64,000 nt of DNA from Bosea sp. 29B (GCF_902506165.1 NZ_LR733817.1:558001-622000); one strand, 5' to 3'; positions 1-13,018 are shown, counted from the stretch's first letter. The notes: generated by a model not told the origin, from the sequence alone. Numbers and translations are program-made.

Positions 1-2161
<2,161 letters not shown>

Positions 2162-2256
2162 GCGGCCTGTTCCTGACGGAGGGGGCGAGCCAAGGGCTCG
2201 ATCTCAAGCGGGGGCAATAGCCTGAAAACGGCCGCTGACACAATCGTTGGGAGCGC

Positions 2257-2697
2257 CTACCCCACCCCGATCTCCGCCATGGCCGCGCGCAGCTTCGCCG
2301 GAATCGGGACCGGCGTCTGCGGGCCGCGCTCGACATAGACATGGGTGAAGTGGCCCTGCGCCGCGGTCAGCTCCCCGCCCTGCCGGAAGATGCCGATGCG
2401 GTAGGTCACCGAAGAGCGGCCGAGTTTTTCGACGGCGAGCGCCCCCTCGACCACCTCCGGGAAGGCGACGCTCTCGAAATAGTCGCAGCGCGTGCCGACG
2501 ACGAGACCGACGATCCTACTCTCTTTGACGTCGAGAAAGCCCTGCTCGATCAGCCAGGCGTTCACCACCGTGTCGAACCAGTTGTAGAAGATCACATTGT
2601 TGACGTGGCCGAAGACGTCATTGTCGGCCCAGCGCGTCGGTATCGTGCGGAACAGGCGGAAATCGGCCCGCCCCAGCCTAACCGGCTTGTCGCTCAT
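2257..2697 (-). CDS. acyl-CoA thioesterase, 4HBT (hotdog) family
   Basis: 146 residues, the normal size for a single-hotdog 4-hydroxybenzoyl-CoA-thioesterase-like enzyme. The N-terminal block RWADNDVFGHVNNVIFYNWF has the family's catalytic Asp followed by GHVNN and a conserved Tyr, and the second half (CDYFESVAFPEVVEGALAVEKLG) matches the substrate-tunnel strand. It should hydrolyse a short or medium acyl-CoA in the cytosol; the substrate cannot be read from the sequence. Its ATG overlaps the end of the upstream methyltransferase by 4 bases, so the two are probably translationally coupled. Confidence 0.88.
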   Translation of the reverse strand: MSDKPVRLGRADFRLFRTIPTRWADNDVFGHVNNVIFYNWFDTVVNAWLIEQGFLDVKESRIVGLVVGTRCDYFESVAFPEVVEGALAVEKLGRSSVTYRIGIFRQGGELTAAQGHFTHVYVERGPQTPVPIPAKLRAAMAEIGVG

Positions 2698-3578
2698 GGC
2701 TTCTCCCCGCCCGCCTTGTCGCCCGCGCCGATCTCGGGAACGCCGAGCGCATCAGCCAGCCGCGCCTTGGCCGAGCCGGGCCGCAGCGGTTTCTGCTGGC
2801 TCTCATGCGGCGCCCAGCCGGAGAGCCAGACGATCTCGAAGGTCGCGCGCAGGCGCCCGTCCGGATCGGCAAAGCGCTCGGCATAGAGCTCGGCCGCTCG
2901 CAGCAGCACGGCTCGCCGCAGCGGCTTGCGGCTGCGCTCGGTCAGCGCATTGGCCCAGCCCATGGCGCGCAGATCGCGCAGCAGCCCGAACATGTCGCCA
3001 TAGCGGACGGTGACGCTTTCGCTGTCGATCACCGGCAGCGCAAAGCCGGCCCTTTGCAGCAAGCCGCCGAGATCGCGCAGATCGGCAAAGGGCGCGACGC
3101 GCGGGCTCGCGCCGCCGGTCAATTCGACCTCGGCCGCGAGCAGCGACTGCCGCAATTCGGTCAGGCTCTGGCCGGCGAGCAGGCAGGCGATGAAGAGCCC
3201 GTCGGGCCTGAGCGCGCGCTTGATCTGGATGAGGGAGCCGGGCAGGTCGTTGACTGCATGCAGCGCCAGCAGGGAGGCCGCGAGGTCGAGCGATTCCGCG
3301 GCGAAGGGCAAGGCTTCGAGATCACCGACGATAGTGGCGCTGGTCTCGGCGACCTCCGCCATGCGCAGCAGGTCCCCCGCCCTCGCCTGCAGCACCGGCC
3401 CGACCAAGGGCAGCGGCGTGCCGAGATCCGCCGCCCGTTCGAAGCGGCGGAGCACGGCCGAGAGCCGCTCGTCGAGATCGGCAGCGCAGCGCACCAGCAG
3501 GAAATCCGGATAGCCGGCGGCGAGCGCTGCCGAAAGGCGGCGGCGATAGAGCGCGCGGTCGAAGACGACTGAGCTCAC
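2694..3578 (-). CDS. class-I SAM-dependent methyltransferase, NDUFAF5/BioC-like
   Basis: 294 residues. The N-terminus FDRALYRRRLSAA is typical of the bacterial group related to mitochondrial NDUFAF5, where it is read FDR..V...R.RAA. The Rossmann core includes DLEALPFAAESLDLAASLLALHAVNDLPGSLIQIKRALRPDGLFIACLLAG, i.e. methyltransferase motifs II-IV with the usual LRPDG turn. The glycine-rich SAM motif is poorly conserved (LVGPVLQARAGD), so methyl transfer itself is uncertain; NDUFAF5 is an arginine hydroxylase rather than a methyltransferase. The C-terminus is an Ala/Lys/Gly tail. It sits between pepF (13-bp gap) and the thioesterase (4-bp overlap) in a four-gene minus-strand run. Confidence 0.85.
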   Translation of the reverse strand: MSSVVFDRALYRRRLSAALAAGYPDFLLVRCAADLDERLSAVLRRFERAADLGTPLPLVGPVLQARAGDLLRMAEVAETSATIVGDLEALPFAAESLDLAASLLALHAVNDLPGSLIQIKRALRPDGLFIACLLAGQSLTELRQSLLAAEVELTGGASPRVAPFADLRDLGGLLQRAGFALPVIDSESVTVRYGDMFGLLRDLRAMGWANALTERSRKPLRRAVLLRAAELYAERFADPDGRLRATFEIVWLSGWAPHESQQKPLRPGSAKARLADALGVPEIGAGDKAGGEKP

Positions 3579-3591
3579 CGCGCGCCCCTGC

Positions 3592-5433
3592 TCACTCCAT
3601 GCCCTCCAGCTCGATGATCAGCCCTTCGATCATCTTGAGCCCGATCTGCCAGAAGGCCGGATCGCGCGCATCCAGGCCGAACGGCTTCAACAGCTCGGAA
3701 TGGTGCTTGGTGCCGCCGGCCGAGAGCAGCGCGAAATAGCGCTCCTGAAAGCCCGAGGCCGAGTTCTGGTAGACGCCGTAGAGCGAGTTCACCAGGCAAT
3801 CGCCGAAGGCATAGGCGTAGACATAGAAGGGCGAGTGGATGAAGTGCGGGATATAGGCCCAGAAAGTCTCGTAGCCCGGCCCGAGCCGGATCGCCGGCCC
3901 GAGACTCTCCGACTGCACGCTGAGCCAGAGATCACAGAGATTCTCGGCCGTCAGCTCGCCCTGCCGGCGGGCTTCATGGACCTTGCGCTCGAAGGAGTAG
4001 AAGGCGATCTGGCGCACGACTGTGTTGATCATGTCCTCGACCTTGGCCGCCAGCATCGCCTTGCGCTGCTTCTGGTCGCGCGTCTCGTCGAGCAGCTTGC
4101 GGAAGGTCAGCATCTCCCCGAAGACGCTCGCCGTCTCCGCCAGGGTCAGCGGCGTCGGCGCCATCAACGCGCCGTTCGGCCCGGCCAGCACCTGGTGCAC
4201 ACCATGGCCGAGCTCATGCGCCAGCGTCATCACGTCGCGCGGCTTGCCCTGGTAGTTGAGCAGCACATAGGGGTGCGCCGACGGCACGGTCGGATGCGCG
4301 AAGGCGCCCGGCGCCTTGCCTGGGCGAGCTGGCGCGTCGATCCAGCGCTCGTCGAAGAAGCGCTGGGCGATCCCCGCCATATCGGCTGAGAAGTTGCCAT
4401 AGGCCGAAAGCACCGTGTCGCGTGCTTCCGTCCAGGGGATGGTCCGCTGCTCGACCTTGGGCAGCGGCGCGTTGCGATCCCAATAGTCGAGCGCCTCCTG
4501 GCCGAACCAGCGCGCCTTCAGCTTGTAATAGCGATGCGACAGGCGCGGATAGGCCTCGCGCACCGCCGCGACCAACGCATCGACCACCTCGCGCTCGACC
4601 CGGTTCGCCAGATGGCGGGAATCGGCGACGTCCTCGAATTTGCGCCAGCGGTCGGAGATCTCCTTGTCCTTGGCGAGCGTGTTGGTGATCAGGCCGAAGG
4701 TGCGCAAATGCTGGCGGAACACGGTGCCGAGCACCTCTGCCGCCTCCTTGCGCACGGCGCCTTCGGCGTCCTGCAGCCGGTTCAGCGTCAGTTCGAGCGT
4801 GAGGTCGTCGCCGCCGACATTGAAGCGCAGCGAGGCGATGGTCTCGTCGAAGAGCCGGTTCCAGGCGCCATGGCCGGTGACCGACTTCTCGTGGAAGAGC
4901 TCCTCGATCCGATCCTCGAGCTGGTGCGGCTTGTCCTTGGCGAGATCGTCGAGCCAGGGCTTCCAGTGGCTGAGCGGCGCCTGCGCCGCCGCCTTGGCCA
5001 GCAGCGCCTCGTCGATCCGGTTGAGTTCGAGCCCGAAGAACAGCAGCTCGGTCGAAATCGCAGTGACCTTGTCCTGCGTGTCGCCATAGAACTTGGCGCG
5101 CTGCGGGTCGGTGGTCTCGCCGGAATAGACCAGGCCGGCATAGGACATGATCTTGCCGACCAGATCCTCCAGGCCCTCATAGGCCTTGACCGCCTCGGCC
5201 AGCGCGGCGCTGGCATCCTCGCGCGCGGCGAGCACCGCGAGCTTGCCGCGATAGAGCTCGGCGAAGCGGCGCGCCTCGGTCGCGGCGCGCTCGACATCGG
5301 CTGCGAAGGCGGGCGAATCCATCGCTGGGTAAAGATGCGTCAGATCCCACTCCGGCAGGGCGCCGAGCGCCTCGGCCGCGCCTCCGGCATGGGCGACGCG
5401 TGCGATTGCGGGACGGTCGAACGGGCGGGTCAT
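3592..5433 (-). CDS. pepF: oligoendopeptidase F, M3B metallopeptidase
   Basis: 613 residues, the expected length for PepF-type cytosolic zinc peptidases that cleave peptides of roughly 7-17 residues. The zinc motif is clear: MTLAHELGHGVHQV (HExxH) followed about 25 residues on by TASVFGEML, whose Glu is the third ligand. The N-terminal helical domain (WDLTHLYPAMDSPAF) and the C-terminal PFYVYAYAFGDCLVNSLY block are also characteristic. No signal peptide is visible. It is the first gene of the minus-strand run, with a 201-bp divergent gap to the response-regulator gene. Confidence 0.95.
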   Translation of the reverse strand: MTRPFDRPAIARVAHAGGAAEALGALPEWDLTHLYPAMDSPAFAADVERAATEARRFAELYRGKLAVLAAREDASAALAEAVKAYEGLEDLVGKIMSYAGLVYSGETTDPQRAKFYGDTQDKVTAISTELLFFGLELNRIDEALLAKAAAQAPLSHWKPWLDDLAKDKPHQLEDRIEELFHEKSVTGHGAWNRLFDETIASLRFNVGGDDLTLELTLNRLQDAEGAVRKEAAEVLGTVFRQHLRTFGLITNTLAKDKEISDRWRKFEDVADSRHLANRVEREVVDALVAAVREAYPRLSHRYYKLKARWFGQEALDYWDRNAPLPKVEQRTIPWTEARDTVLSAYGNFSADMAGIAQRFFDERWIDAPARPGKAPGAFAHPTVPSAHPYVLLNYQGKPRDVMTLAHELGHGVHQVLAGPNGALMAPTPLTLAETASVFGEMLTFRKLLDETRDQKQRKAMLAAKVEDMINTVVRQIAFYSFERKVHEARRQGELTAENLCDLWLSVQSESLGPAIRLGPGYETFWAYIPHFIHSPFYVYAYAFGDCLVNSLYGVYQNSASGFQERYFALLSAGGTKHHSELLKPFGLDARDPAFWQIGLKMIEGLIIELEGME

Positions 5434-5549
5434 GTCGTCTCTGCCTCGGCCTGTCGGGATCGGTTGTGGCCCCTCATATGCGCGGCCTGCCGCTTCCGAT
5501 CAACGGCAGCGCTGCCACAGGCGCCCGATTTCCCGCAGGCTTCGCCGGC

Positions 5550-5566
5550 TTAAGCGGCGCTTAACC
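5550..5566 (+). promoter_or_regulatory. candidate CtrA-binding box
   Basis: The sequence reads TTAA, seven bases (GCGGCGC), then TTAACC. This matches the alphaproteobacterial CtrA consensus TTAA-N7-TTAAC exactly. It lies about 70 bp before the ATG of the sigma-54 response regulator and within the divergent gap to pepF. Binding is inferred from the motif alone. Confidence 0.55.
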
Positions 5567-5634
5567 GTTCTCCCCGACAGTGACCCGAAACGGAACAGCC
5601 GATTCCGGCTAATCGCCTGGCCTGCCGAGGTTTC

Positions 5635-7125
<1,491 letters not shown>

Positions 7126-7275
7126 TCAGCCCGAATCGAAACGCATTCTGCAGCCCACAGGGAACGGGTTGCAGAGGGCGAATATCGGCCGCTGTTGCAG
7201 GGCGGCATCTTGTCGAAGCAGGCCGAGTCACGCAGTTATCGGCGTGGATCGGCCAGGGACCGGGGAAGTTTATCG

Positions 7276-9159
7276 ATGCGCCTTCGCCGCCTGGCGGAAA
7301 CCGTCTCAGCCACCACGCTCGGCCTCTCGCTGCTCCTCGCCTCCGCGACCGCGCAGGAGGCAACGGGCGACATCGGCATGCCGCTGCCCGAGCAGCCGGC
7401 CCTGGTCATCCTGAACAGCGATACCGGGCCGCAGAAGCTCGATATTCCCGCCCCGGCGGAAGTGACGCTCGACCTACGCCCGTCCACCAGCCTGCAATCG
7501 GCGGATGCAGCCGAGACCAGGGAGATGGTCACCGGCGCGCTTTCGACCAGGCCTGACCGTACCCCGACAGAGCTCGACCTCGACCTGCCCGAGCCGGAGA
7601 TGCCGCCGGTCGATCCGGCCCTGGTGAAGCCGGCTGAACCCGCGCCGCAGCCGCAACTGGCCAAGCCCTCGCAGATCGACCTGCCGCCTCTTCCCGACGT
7701 CGCGGTCACGATGCCGCCGGGGCTCGAACTCTCCGGCCGGATCGCGGCCCAGGCCGAGATCGCAGCCGCCCTGCCCCGCCTCTCCGCTCGCGAGCGGGCC
7801 GACATCGTCGCAGCTTATGCCGCCAACGAGAACCGGCCGTTCTGGATCGACGGCAAGGACCTTGGCGCGTCCGGCAAGCAGATCGTCGCACAGCTCGGCC
7901 ACGCCGGCGATGACGGCTTGCGCGCCGGCGACTATCTGCTCCCGGTCTTCGAAGGCAGCGACAAGGACAGCCTCGCCGCGGCCGATATCCGGCTCTCGGC
8001 GCTCGCCGTGCTCTATGCCCGCGATGCCCGCGGCGGCCGTCTCGACCCGCGTCGCCTGTCGAAGCTGATCACGCCGAAGCTCGAATTGCCGTCTGCGACC
8101 GAGGTACTGTCCGAGCTCGCCGGTGCGGCCGATGCCGGCGCCGTGCTGGCCGCCTATAATCCCCGGCACGCCGGCTATCAGCACCTGAAGGCCAAGCTCG
8201 CTGAGTTGCGCGCCCACAAGCCGGAGACGCCGGTTGCCCGCGTCCCGGCCGGCCCCACCCTCAAGGTCGGCATGCGCGATGCCCGCGTGCCGCTGATTCG
8301 CGCCCGGCTCGGCCTCGGCAGCAGCGAGGAGCCGGTTTATGACCGCTCGACCGCGCTGGCTCTGGCCGACTTCCAGAAGCAGGCGGGCCTGCGCGCCGAC
8401 GGCGTGCTCAGCGACCAGACCGTCGCCGCGCTCGCCATGCCGCGCTCGACCCGGCTGGAGAGCGACATCATCGCCCAGATGGAGCGCTGGCGCTGGCTGC
8501 CGAGCGATATCGGCGAGAACCGCATCGTCGTGAACATCCCCGAATACCGGATGCGCGTGATGCACGGCGACAAGCTCGCCTATGAGTCGCGCGTGATCGT
8601 CGGCAAGCCGGAATCGGCGACGCCGGTATTCTCGCACCGGATGGAGCATGTCGTCGTCAATCCGTCCTGGTACGTGCCGCCCTCGATCCTGAAGAAGGAG
8701 TTCCTGCCCGGGCTCGCCAACGATCCGAACTATGCCGCCAGGCGCGGCTATGTCGTGACGCGGGGTAAGAACGGCAGCATCTCGGTGCGCCAGCCGCCGG
8801 GCGAGCGCAATGCGCTCGGCTGGATCAAGTTCATGTTCCCGAATGACCATGCCGTTTATCTGCACGACACGCCGAATCGCGGCCTGTTCGGCGCCGGCAA
8901 GCGCGCCTTCAGCCATGGCTGCGTGCGCGTCGAGAACCCGTTCGCCCTCGCCGATCAGGTGCTCGGGCCGGAATGGACGAGCGAGCGGCTGAAGCGGCTG
9001 ATCGGCTCCGGCGAGCGCACCATCAAGCTGCCGCAGCCTCTGCAGATCCATCTCGTCTATGAGACGATCGTCGTAGACGCAGCCGGTGCCGTCACCACCT
9101 TCGACGATATCTACGGTTTCCACAGGCTGGTCAGGAACGCCCTCGAGCAACGTTCCTGA
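7276..9159 (+). CDS. L,D-transpeptidase with peptidoglycan-binding domain (YcbB/LdtD-like)
   Basis: Periplasmic enzyme that forms 3-3 peptidoglycan cross-links. From the ATG at 7276 the 627-residue product starts with a signal peptide (basic MRLRRLAE, hydrophobic LGLSLLLASATA, AQEA cleavage). Then come a Pro-rich segment, an Ldt scaffold region (YAANENRPFWID), a peptidoglycan-binding domain (LALADFQKQAGLRADGVLS) and the YkuD domain (NRIVVNIPEYRMRV, SWYVPPSI). The catalytic motif SHGCVRVENP has its Cys near residue 549. An upstream in-frame start at 7195 would bury the signal peptide; GGGGAAG before 7276 favours the later start. Downstream lies a DUF882 gene also predicted to act on the envelope. 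Confidence 0.92.
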   Translation: MRLRRLAETVSATTLGLSLLLASATAQEATGDIGMPLPEQPALVILNSDTGPQKLDIPAPAEVTLDLRPSTSLQSADAAETREMVTGALSTRPDRTPTELDLDLPEPEMPPVDPALVKPAEPAPQPQLAKPSQIDLPPLPDVAVTMPPGLELSGRIAAQAEIAAALPRLSARERADIVAAYAANENRPFWIDGKDLGASGKQIVAQLGHAGDDGLRAGDYLLPVFEGSDKDSLAAADIRLSALAVLYARDARGGRLDPRRLSKLITPKLELPSATEVLSELAGAADAGAVLAAYNPRHAGYQHLKAKLAELRAHKPETPVARVPAGPTLKVGMRDARVPLIRARLGLGSSEEPVYDRSTALALADFQKQAGLRADGVLSDQTVAALAMPRSTRLESDIIAQMERWRWLPSDIGENRIVVNIPEYRMRVMHGDKLAYESRVIVGKPESATPVFSHRMEHVVVNPSWYVPPSILKKEFLPGLANDPNYAARRGYVVTRGKNGSISVRQPPGERNALGWIKFMFPNDHAVYLHDTPNRGLFGAGKRAFSHGCVRVENPFALADQVLGPEWTSERLKRLIGSGERTIKLPQPLQIHLVYETIVVDAAGAVTTFDDIYGFHRLVRNALEQRS

Positions 9160-9260
9160 CCGTTCCGGCCTGGGAAAAGTCCCATTCGGCACGGTTTCGC
9201 CATGATCTGCCGGTAGCGAGCAATCTTGCTTGCCGGATTCCGGCGGGGAGTTGTCTCGCC

Positions 9261-9276
9261 GGTAACCTCCCGTTAA
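9261..9276 (-). promoter_or_regulatory. degenerate CtrA-like box, reverse orientation
   Basis: On the minus strand this reads TTAA, seven bases (CGGGAGG), then TTACC, one mismatch from TTAA-N7-TTAACC. It lies 48-63 bp before the first possible start of the DUF882 gene. Taken alone it would be weak; it is listed because a perfect box occurs 3.7 kb upstream in the same gene block. Confidence 0.3.
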
Positions 9277-9323
9277 GCCTTCTCGGCAACTGTTCCTTCA
9301 CGTTTACCGCTCCGGCTCGCCCG

Positions 9324-11150
9324 GTGCTTCGAGACGGGTCTGGCAGAGTGAGCAGGTCAAAAGCCGAGATCGCAGCACGGCTCCCGCGGTTTTTGCGGCT
9401 GAGCGCGCGTGCCGGCTTCCTGCTCGCCACGGGCGCAAGCTTCCTGGTGCTTGGCGTGCGCGGCACGCAGAACGCCGTCGCCAACGGCGACACCCGCACG
9501 ATCACGATCAAGCATATGCACACCAAGGAGGAGACGACCGTCACCTTCAAGCGTGACGGCCGCTACGATTCCGCGGCGTTGGAGAAGCTGAACTGGGCGC
9601 TGCGCGACTGGCGCATCGACGAGCCGATCCGGATGGATCCACGGCTGTTCGATATCGCCTGGGAAGTCCATCGCAAGGTCGGCTCCGACCAGCCCTTCCA
9701 CGTCGTCTCCGCCTATCGTTCGCCCGGCACCAACTCGATGCTGCGCCGGCGCTCGCGCGGCGTCGCCAAGCACAGCCAGCACATGCTCGGCAAGGCGATG
9801 GATTTCTATCTGCCTGATACCCCGACCGCCCGCATGCGCGAGACTGCGATGCGGATGCAGCGCGGCGGCGTCGGCTTCTATCCCGGCGCGCACACCCCCT
9901 TCGTCCATCTCGACGCCGGCTCGGTCCGTTCCTGGCCGCGCATGACCCGCGACCAGTTGGTCCGGCTCTTCCCGGACGAGAAGACGGTGCACCTGCCGGC
10001 CGACGGCAAGCCGCTGGGCGGCTATGAGGTCGCCAAGGCCGAGATCCTCTCCAGCGGCGGCTCGGTGATGGGCTACGCTGCCGGAGATTTCGACGAGGGC
10101 GCGATCATGGCGTCCGGTGGCGGTGGCAAGAGCTTCTGGGCCGCGCTGTTCGGCGGCGACGACGAAGAGGCCGACGCCCGCCCGACCCGTGGCCGTGCGG
10201 CCGCGGCACGTCGCGCGCCGACGCAGCAGCCGACTGTCATGGCCTATGCCGGCGACAGCAACAGCGGCGATGGTGGTCGCTTTGCCGTGTTCAATGCGCA
10301 GCCGGCCCAGCCCGAGCCGAGCGGCCGTTCCGTGCTGCGCGAGCGGTCGAATCGCGCGACGACCACCACCGCGCCGCCGCCGGAGGAGACGCAGGTCGCC
10401 GCCTTGGCTCCTGCCCAGGTTGCGCCGCCCGAACCGCAAAAACCCGCCCCGATCGCGACCGCGCTTCCCGTCGCGCGCCCGAGCGGCCTGATGCCACCGG
10501 CGCCGAATCCGCCGACCGGCTCGCCGCAGCTCGCCGCCCTGGCGGCGGACGCCACAGCCCTGCCGCTGCCCGCCTCCGAGCAGAAGCTCATCCTCGCCTC
10601 GCTGCCGCCGCGTAGGCCGACCGACCTGCCCGGCCCGTCGCTGGAGACCATCCTTACGGGCAAGGCCGTCTCGGCCCCGCTGCCGCCGTCGCGCCCGGTC
10701 GCGCTGGCGAGCCTGTCGACCGAGGGACTGCGTCTGAGCGACGACGCCGAGGACGCCGTTCCCGCCGGCGCCAAACTGGTCGCGATCAATCATCCGATGC
10801 CGCCGATCCGGCCGCGCCCACCGGGCGCCGCGCCGGAGCAAGCTGGCACGACGCAGATCGCTGTGCGGCCGCGCAGCACCCCGATCGCTGCGGAATATAA
10901 TGCCGACCGGGCCGGCCTCGACTCGCTCTTCGCCGCCGTCTCGGCACCGGAGGTCCCTCCCGTACGCCGCGCCACCGTCGCGACCGCCAGGGCGAAGGCT
11001 GGTGCGGAGGCTCAGGCCAAGGGCTGGGTCGCCGGCGCCAGCCCCGCCGCCTCGCTCGGCTTCTCTGCCGCCGAGCCCAGCGATGTCGGCACCAGCGGCT
11101 TCAGCGGCCCGGCGGTCAAGGCACTGCCGACGACCTTCGTCCAGAACTGA
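9324..11150 (+). CDS. DUF882 (peptidase M15_3-like) protein with long Pro/Ala-rich tail
   Basis: 608 residues. A basic N-terminus and a hydrophobic stretch (RAGFLLATGASFLVLGV) suggest export or anchoring. Residues about 60-230 are the YcbK-like DUF882 domain: FHVVSAYRSPGTNSML, then the metal ligands KHSQHMLGKAMDFYLPD (His...Asp) and FVHLDAGSVRSWPRM (His). This is the fold of zinc D,D- or L,D-peptidases acting on murein. Residues about 280-608 are low-complexity, rich in Pro, Ala, Arg and probably disordered. The start is uncertain: GTG at 9324 or GTG at 9348, neither with a strong ribosome site. It follows the L,D-transpeptidase by 164 bp on the same strand, consistent with a shared role in wall remodelling. 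Confidence 0.85.
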   Translation: MLRDGSGRVSRSKAEIAARLPRFLRLSARAGFLLATGASFLVLGVRGTQNAVANGDTRTITIKHMHTKEETTVTFKRDGRYDSAALEKLNWALRDWRIDEPIRMDPRLFDIAWEVHRKVGSDQPFHVVSAYRSPGTNSMLRRRSRGVAKHSQHMLGKAMDFYLPDTPTARMRETAMRMQRGGVGFYPGAHTPFVHLDAGSVRSWPRMTRDQLVRLFPDEKTVHLPADGKPLGGYEVAKAEILSSGGSVMGYAAGDFDEGAIMASGGGGKSFWAALFGGDDEEADARPTRGRAAAARRAPTQQPTVMAYAGDSNSGDGGRFAVFNAQPAQPEPSGRSVLRERSNRATTTTAPPPEETQVAALAPAQVAPPEPQKPAPIATALPVARPSGLMPPAPNPPTGSPQLAALAADATALPLPASEQKLILASLPPRRPTDLPGPSLETILTGKAVSAPLPPSRPVALASLSTEGLRLSDDAEDAVPAGAKLVAINHPMPPIRPRPPGAAPEQAGTTQIAVRPRSTPIAAEYNADRAGLDSLFAAVSAPEVPPVRRATVATARAKAGAEAQAKGWVAGASPAASLGFSAAEPSDVGTSGFSGPAVKALPTTFVQN

Positions 11151-11163
11151 GCAATCCCTCAGC

Positions 11164-11772
11164 CTATTCCTTGTCGATCGGCCAGGCCTTGAACACCGGA
11201 AGGGCCTCGCAGGCTGCAGCCTGGCGCGCCAGCACCGGCCAGCGCGCCTCCGGGGCGAATTCCGGAATGACGAAGCGGCAGAACCCCCAGGCGATCGCGG
11301 CGGCGATGTCGCCCGGCCTGAGCTCAGGACCCGCACCGATCTCCCCACGCTGGGCGGCCTGATCCAGTAGGTCCAAAGCCGTGTGGAGCTGCGCCAGGAT
11401 GCGCTCCTGCCAGTTGTCGTAGCGCTTCTCTTCCGGCCGCTTGCGCTCGTATTCGACCGAGACCGCCTTGTCGGCGGCGACGATGCCGATGCCGGTCAGG
11501 CTGAGATCCCTGACCCGCTGGGCCTTGTCGGTCGGCCGCAGCGAGCGGCCGGCGATATCCTCGAAATGCTGGATGATCAGCAGGGATTCGCTGAGCACCG
11601 TGCCGTCATCGGCGACCAGCGTCGGCGCCTTGATCAGCGGGTTGATCTTGCGGAACTCCGGCATGTGGCGAAACACCGAGACCGAGCGATGCTCGAAATC
11701 GAGGCCGAGCAAGGTCCCGGTGATGGCGGCGCGCCGCACATAGGGGCTGTCGAGCATTCCAACCAGCAGCAT
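11164..11772 (-). CDS. glutathione S-transferase family protein
   Basis: 202 residues, normal for a soluble GST. The thioredoxin-like N-terminal domain is seen as LDSPYVRRAAITGTLLGLDFEH, then the cis-Pro region INPLIKAPTLVADDG and the glutathione-contact motif VLSESLLIIQHFE. The remainder is all-helical (AAAIAWGFCRFVIPE). Convergent with the DUF882 gene (13-bp gap) and transcribed in the same direction as the LysR gene upstream, which could control it; the substrate is unknown. Confidence 0.88.
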   Translation of the reverse strand: MLLVGMLDSPYVRRAAITGTLLGLDFEHRSVSVFRHMPEFRKINPLIKAPTLVADDGTVLSESLLIIQHFEDIAGRSLRPTDKAQRVRDLSLTGIGIVAADKAVSVEYERKRPEEKRYDNWQERILAQLHTALDLLDQAAQRGEIGAGPELRPGDIAAAIAWGFCRFVIPEFAPEARWPVLARQAAACEALPVFKAWPIDKE

Positions 11773-11850
11773 CGTGATCTCCCATTGTCATGGGCGGAAC
11801 ACTGGCCGCTTATGGCCCCCTTGCCACGCGAATTCGGGTGAAGCGCGACT

Positions 11851-12831
11851 TCACGCCATTTGATGCTCGTCGGCGGGATAGTCTTCCGGCGCCAGTTCAC
11901 CGGCCGCGATCTTCGCCTGAACGGCCGCCTGGCAGGGATCCCAGGACGGCGTGTTGCCGAAGCGCTCGAGCATGAGATCGATCAGGACCCGCACCTTGCC
12001 GGGCACGTAAGGCCCCGGCGGGCGCACGACATGCAGTGCGCTCTCCCGCATCGGATAGCGCCAGAGGATATGCTCGACCGTCCCGGCGCGGATCGCGTCG
12101 CTGGCGATGAAGGTCGGCAGCAGCACGATGCCGAGCCCGGCCTCGGCCCAGCGCAGCAGCGTATCGCCATTGTCCGAGCGCAGCCGCCCGGATGGGCGCA
12201 CCGAGGCCCAGCGCCGGCCTATGCGGAAGCCCCAGTCGACCACGCTGTTGCCGGAATAGACCAGGCATTCGTGCCGGGCGAGGTCGAGCGGCGTCTCCGG
12301 CCGGCCGTGGCTGGCGAAATAGCCCGGGCTGCCCAGCACCGCCGCCTTGACCGGGGCGATGCGCCGCGCCACCAGGCTGGAATCCTTGAGCGAGCCGATC
12401 CGGATCGCGGCATCGAAGCGCTCGCCGATCAGATCGACCTGGCGATCGCTGGCCTCGACATCGAGTTCCAGCCGGGGATGGCGCTCCGCCAGCTCCGCCA
12501 GCACCGGCGCGAGATGCCGGTAGCCGAAGGAGAGCGGCATCGACAGCCTCAGGCGTCCGGCGACACCTTCGGATTGCTGCGCCATCGCCTCGCGCGCCTC
12601 GGCGAGCTCGGACAGGATGCGCTCGCCGCGCGCCTTGAATTCCAGGCCGGCCTCGGTGGCGGCGACGCCACGGGTCGTGCGGCTGAGCAGGCGCGTGCCG
12701 AGATCGGCCTCCAGGCGGGCGATACGGCGGCTGACGATCGATTTCGCCAGGCCGAGGCTATGCGCGGCCCGGCCGAAGCCGCCGGCGTCGACGACGGCGA
12801 CAAAGCTCCTGATATCGTCGATCTCGGACAT
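11851..12831 (-). CDS. LysR-family transcriptional regulator
   Basis: From the ATG at 12831 (GGGAA about 9 bases upstream) the product is 326 residues. The winged helix-turn-helix is at the N-terminus (IRSFVAVVDAGGFGRAAHSLGLAKSIVSRRIARLEADLGTRL in outline), followed by the substrate-binding domain with LRLSMPLSFGYRHLAPVLAEL and the LDVEASDRQVDLIGERFDAAIRIG block typical of the CrgA/DsdC-type LysR clade. It is divergent from the nitroreductase with a 187-bp shared gap, so that gene is its most likely target. The effector is not predictable. Confidence 0.92.
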   Translation of the reverse strand: MSEIDDIRSFVAVVDAGGFGRAAHSLGLAKSIVSRRIARLEADLGTRLLSRTTRGVAATEAGLEFKARGERILSELAEAREAMAQQSEGVAGRLRLSMPLSFGYRHLAPVLAELAERHPRLELDVEASDRQVDLIGERFDAAIRIGSLKDSSLVARRIAPVKAAVLGSPGYFASHGRPETPLDLARHECLVYSGNSVVDWGFRIGRRWASVRPSGRLRSDNGDTLLRWAEAGLGIVLLPTFIASDAIRAGTVEHILWRYPMRESALHVVRPPGPYVPGKVRVLIDLMLERFGNTPSWDPCQAAVQAKIAAGELAPEDYPADEHQMA

Positions 12832-13018
12832 GAAGCGTTCCCGCAAGTGTTCCTGGATGAGCAACAGATTGATGCCCAATATGGGCATTCTGGTGCGGCA
12901 AGTGAACCGCTACCTCTCCCTCATCAAATCCCGCTTTCGCAGGAAGGCCGCCACGAGGCGCGCTCCGAGACAAACAGCCCCGTTTCATCGGCCTGCCAGC
13001 GTCACAGATGAGGAAGCC

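Noticed and set aside
9357..11348. 663-codon minus-strand frame opposite the DUF882 gene
   Set aside because: Arg/Gly-rich translation without motifs; the DUF882 metal ligands on the plus strand are clear.
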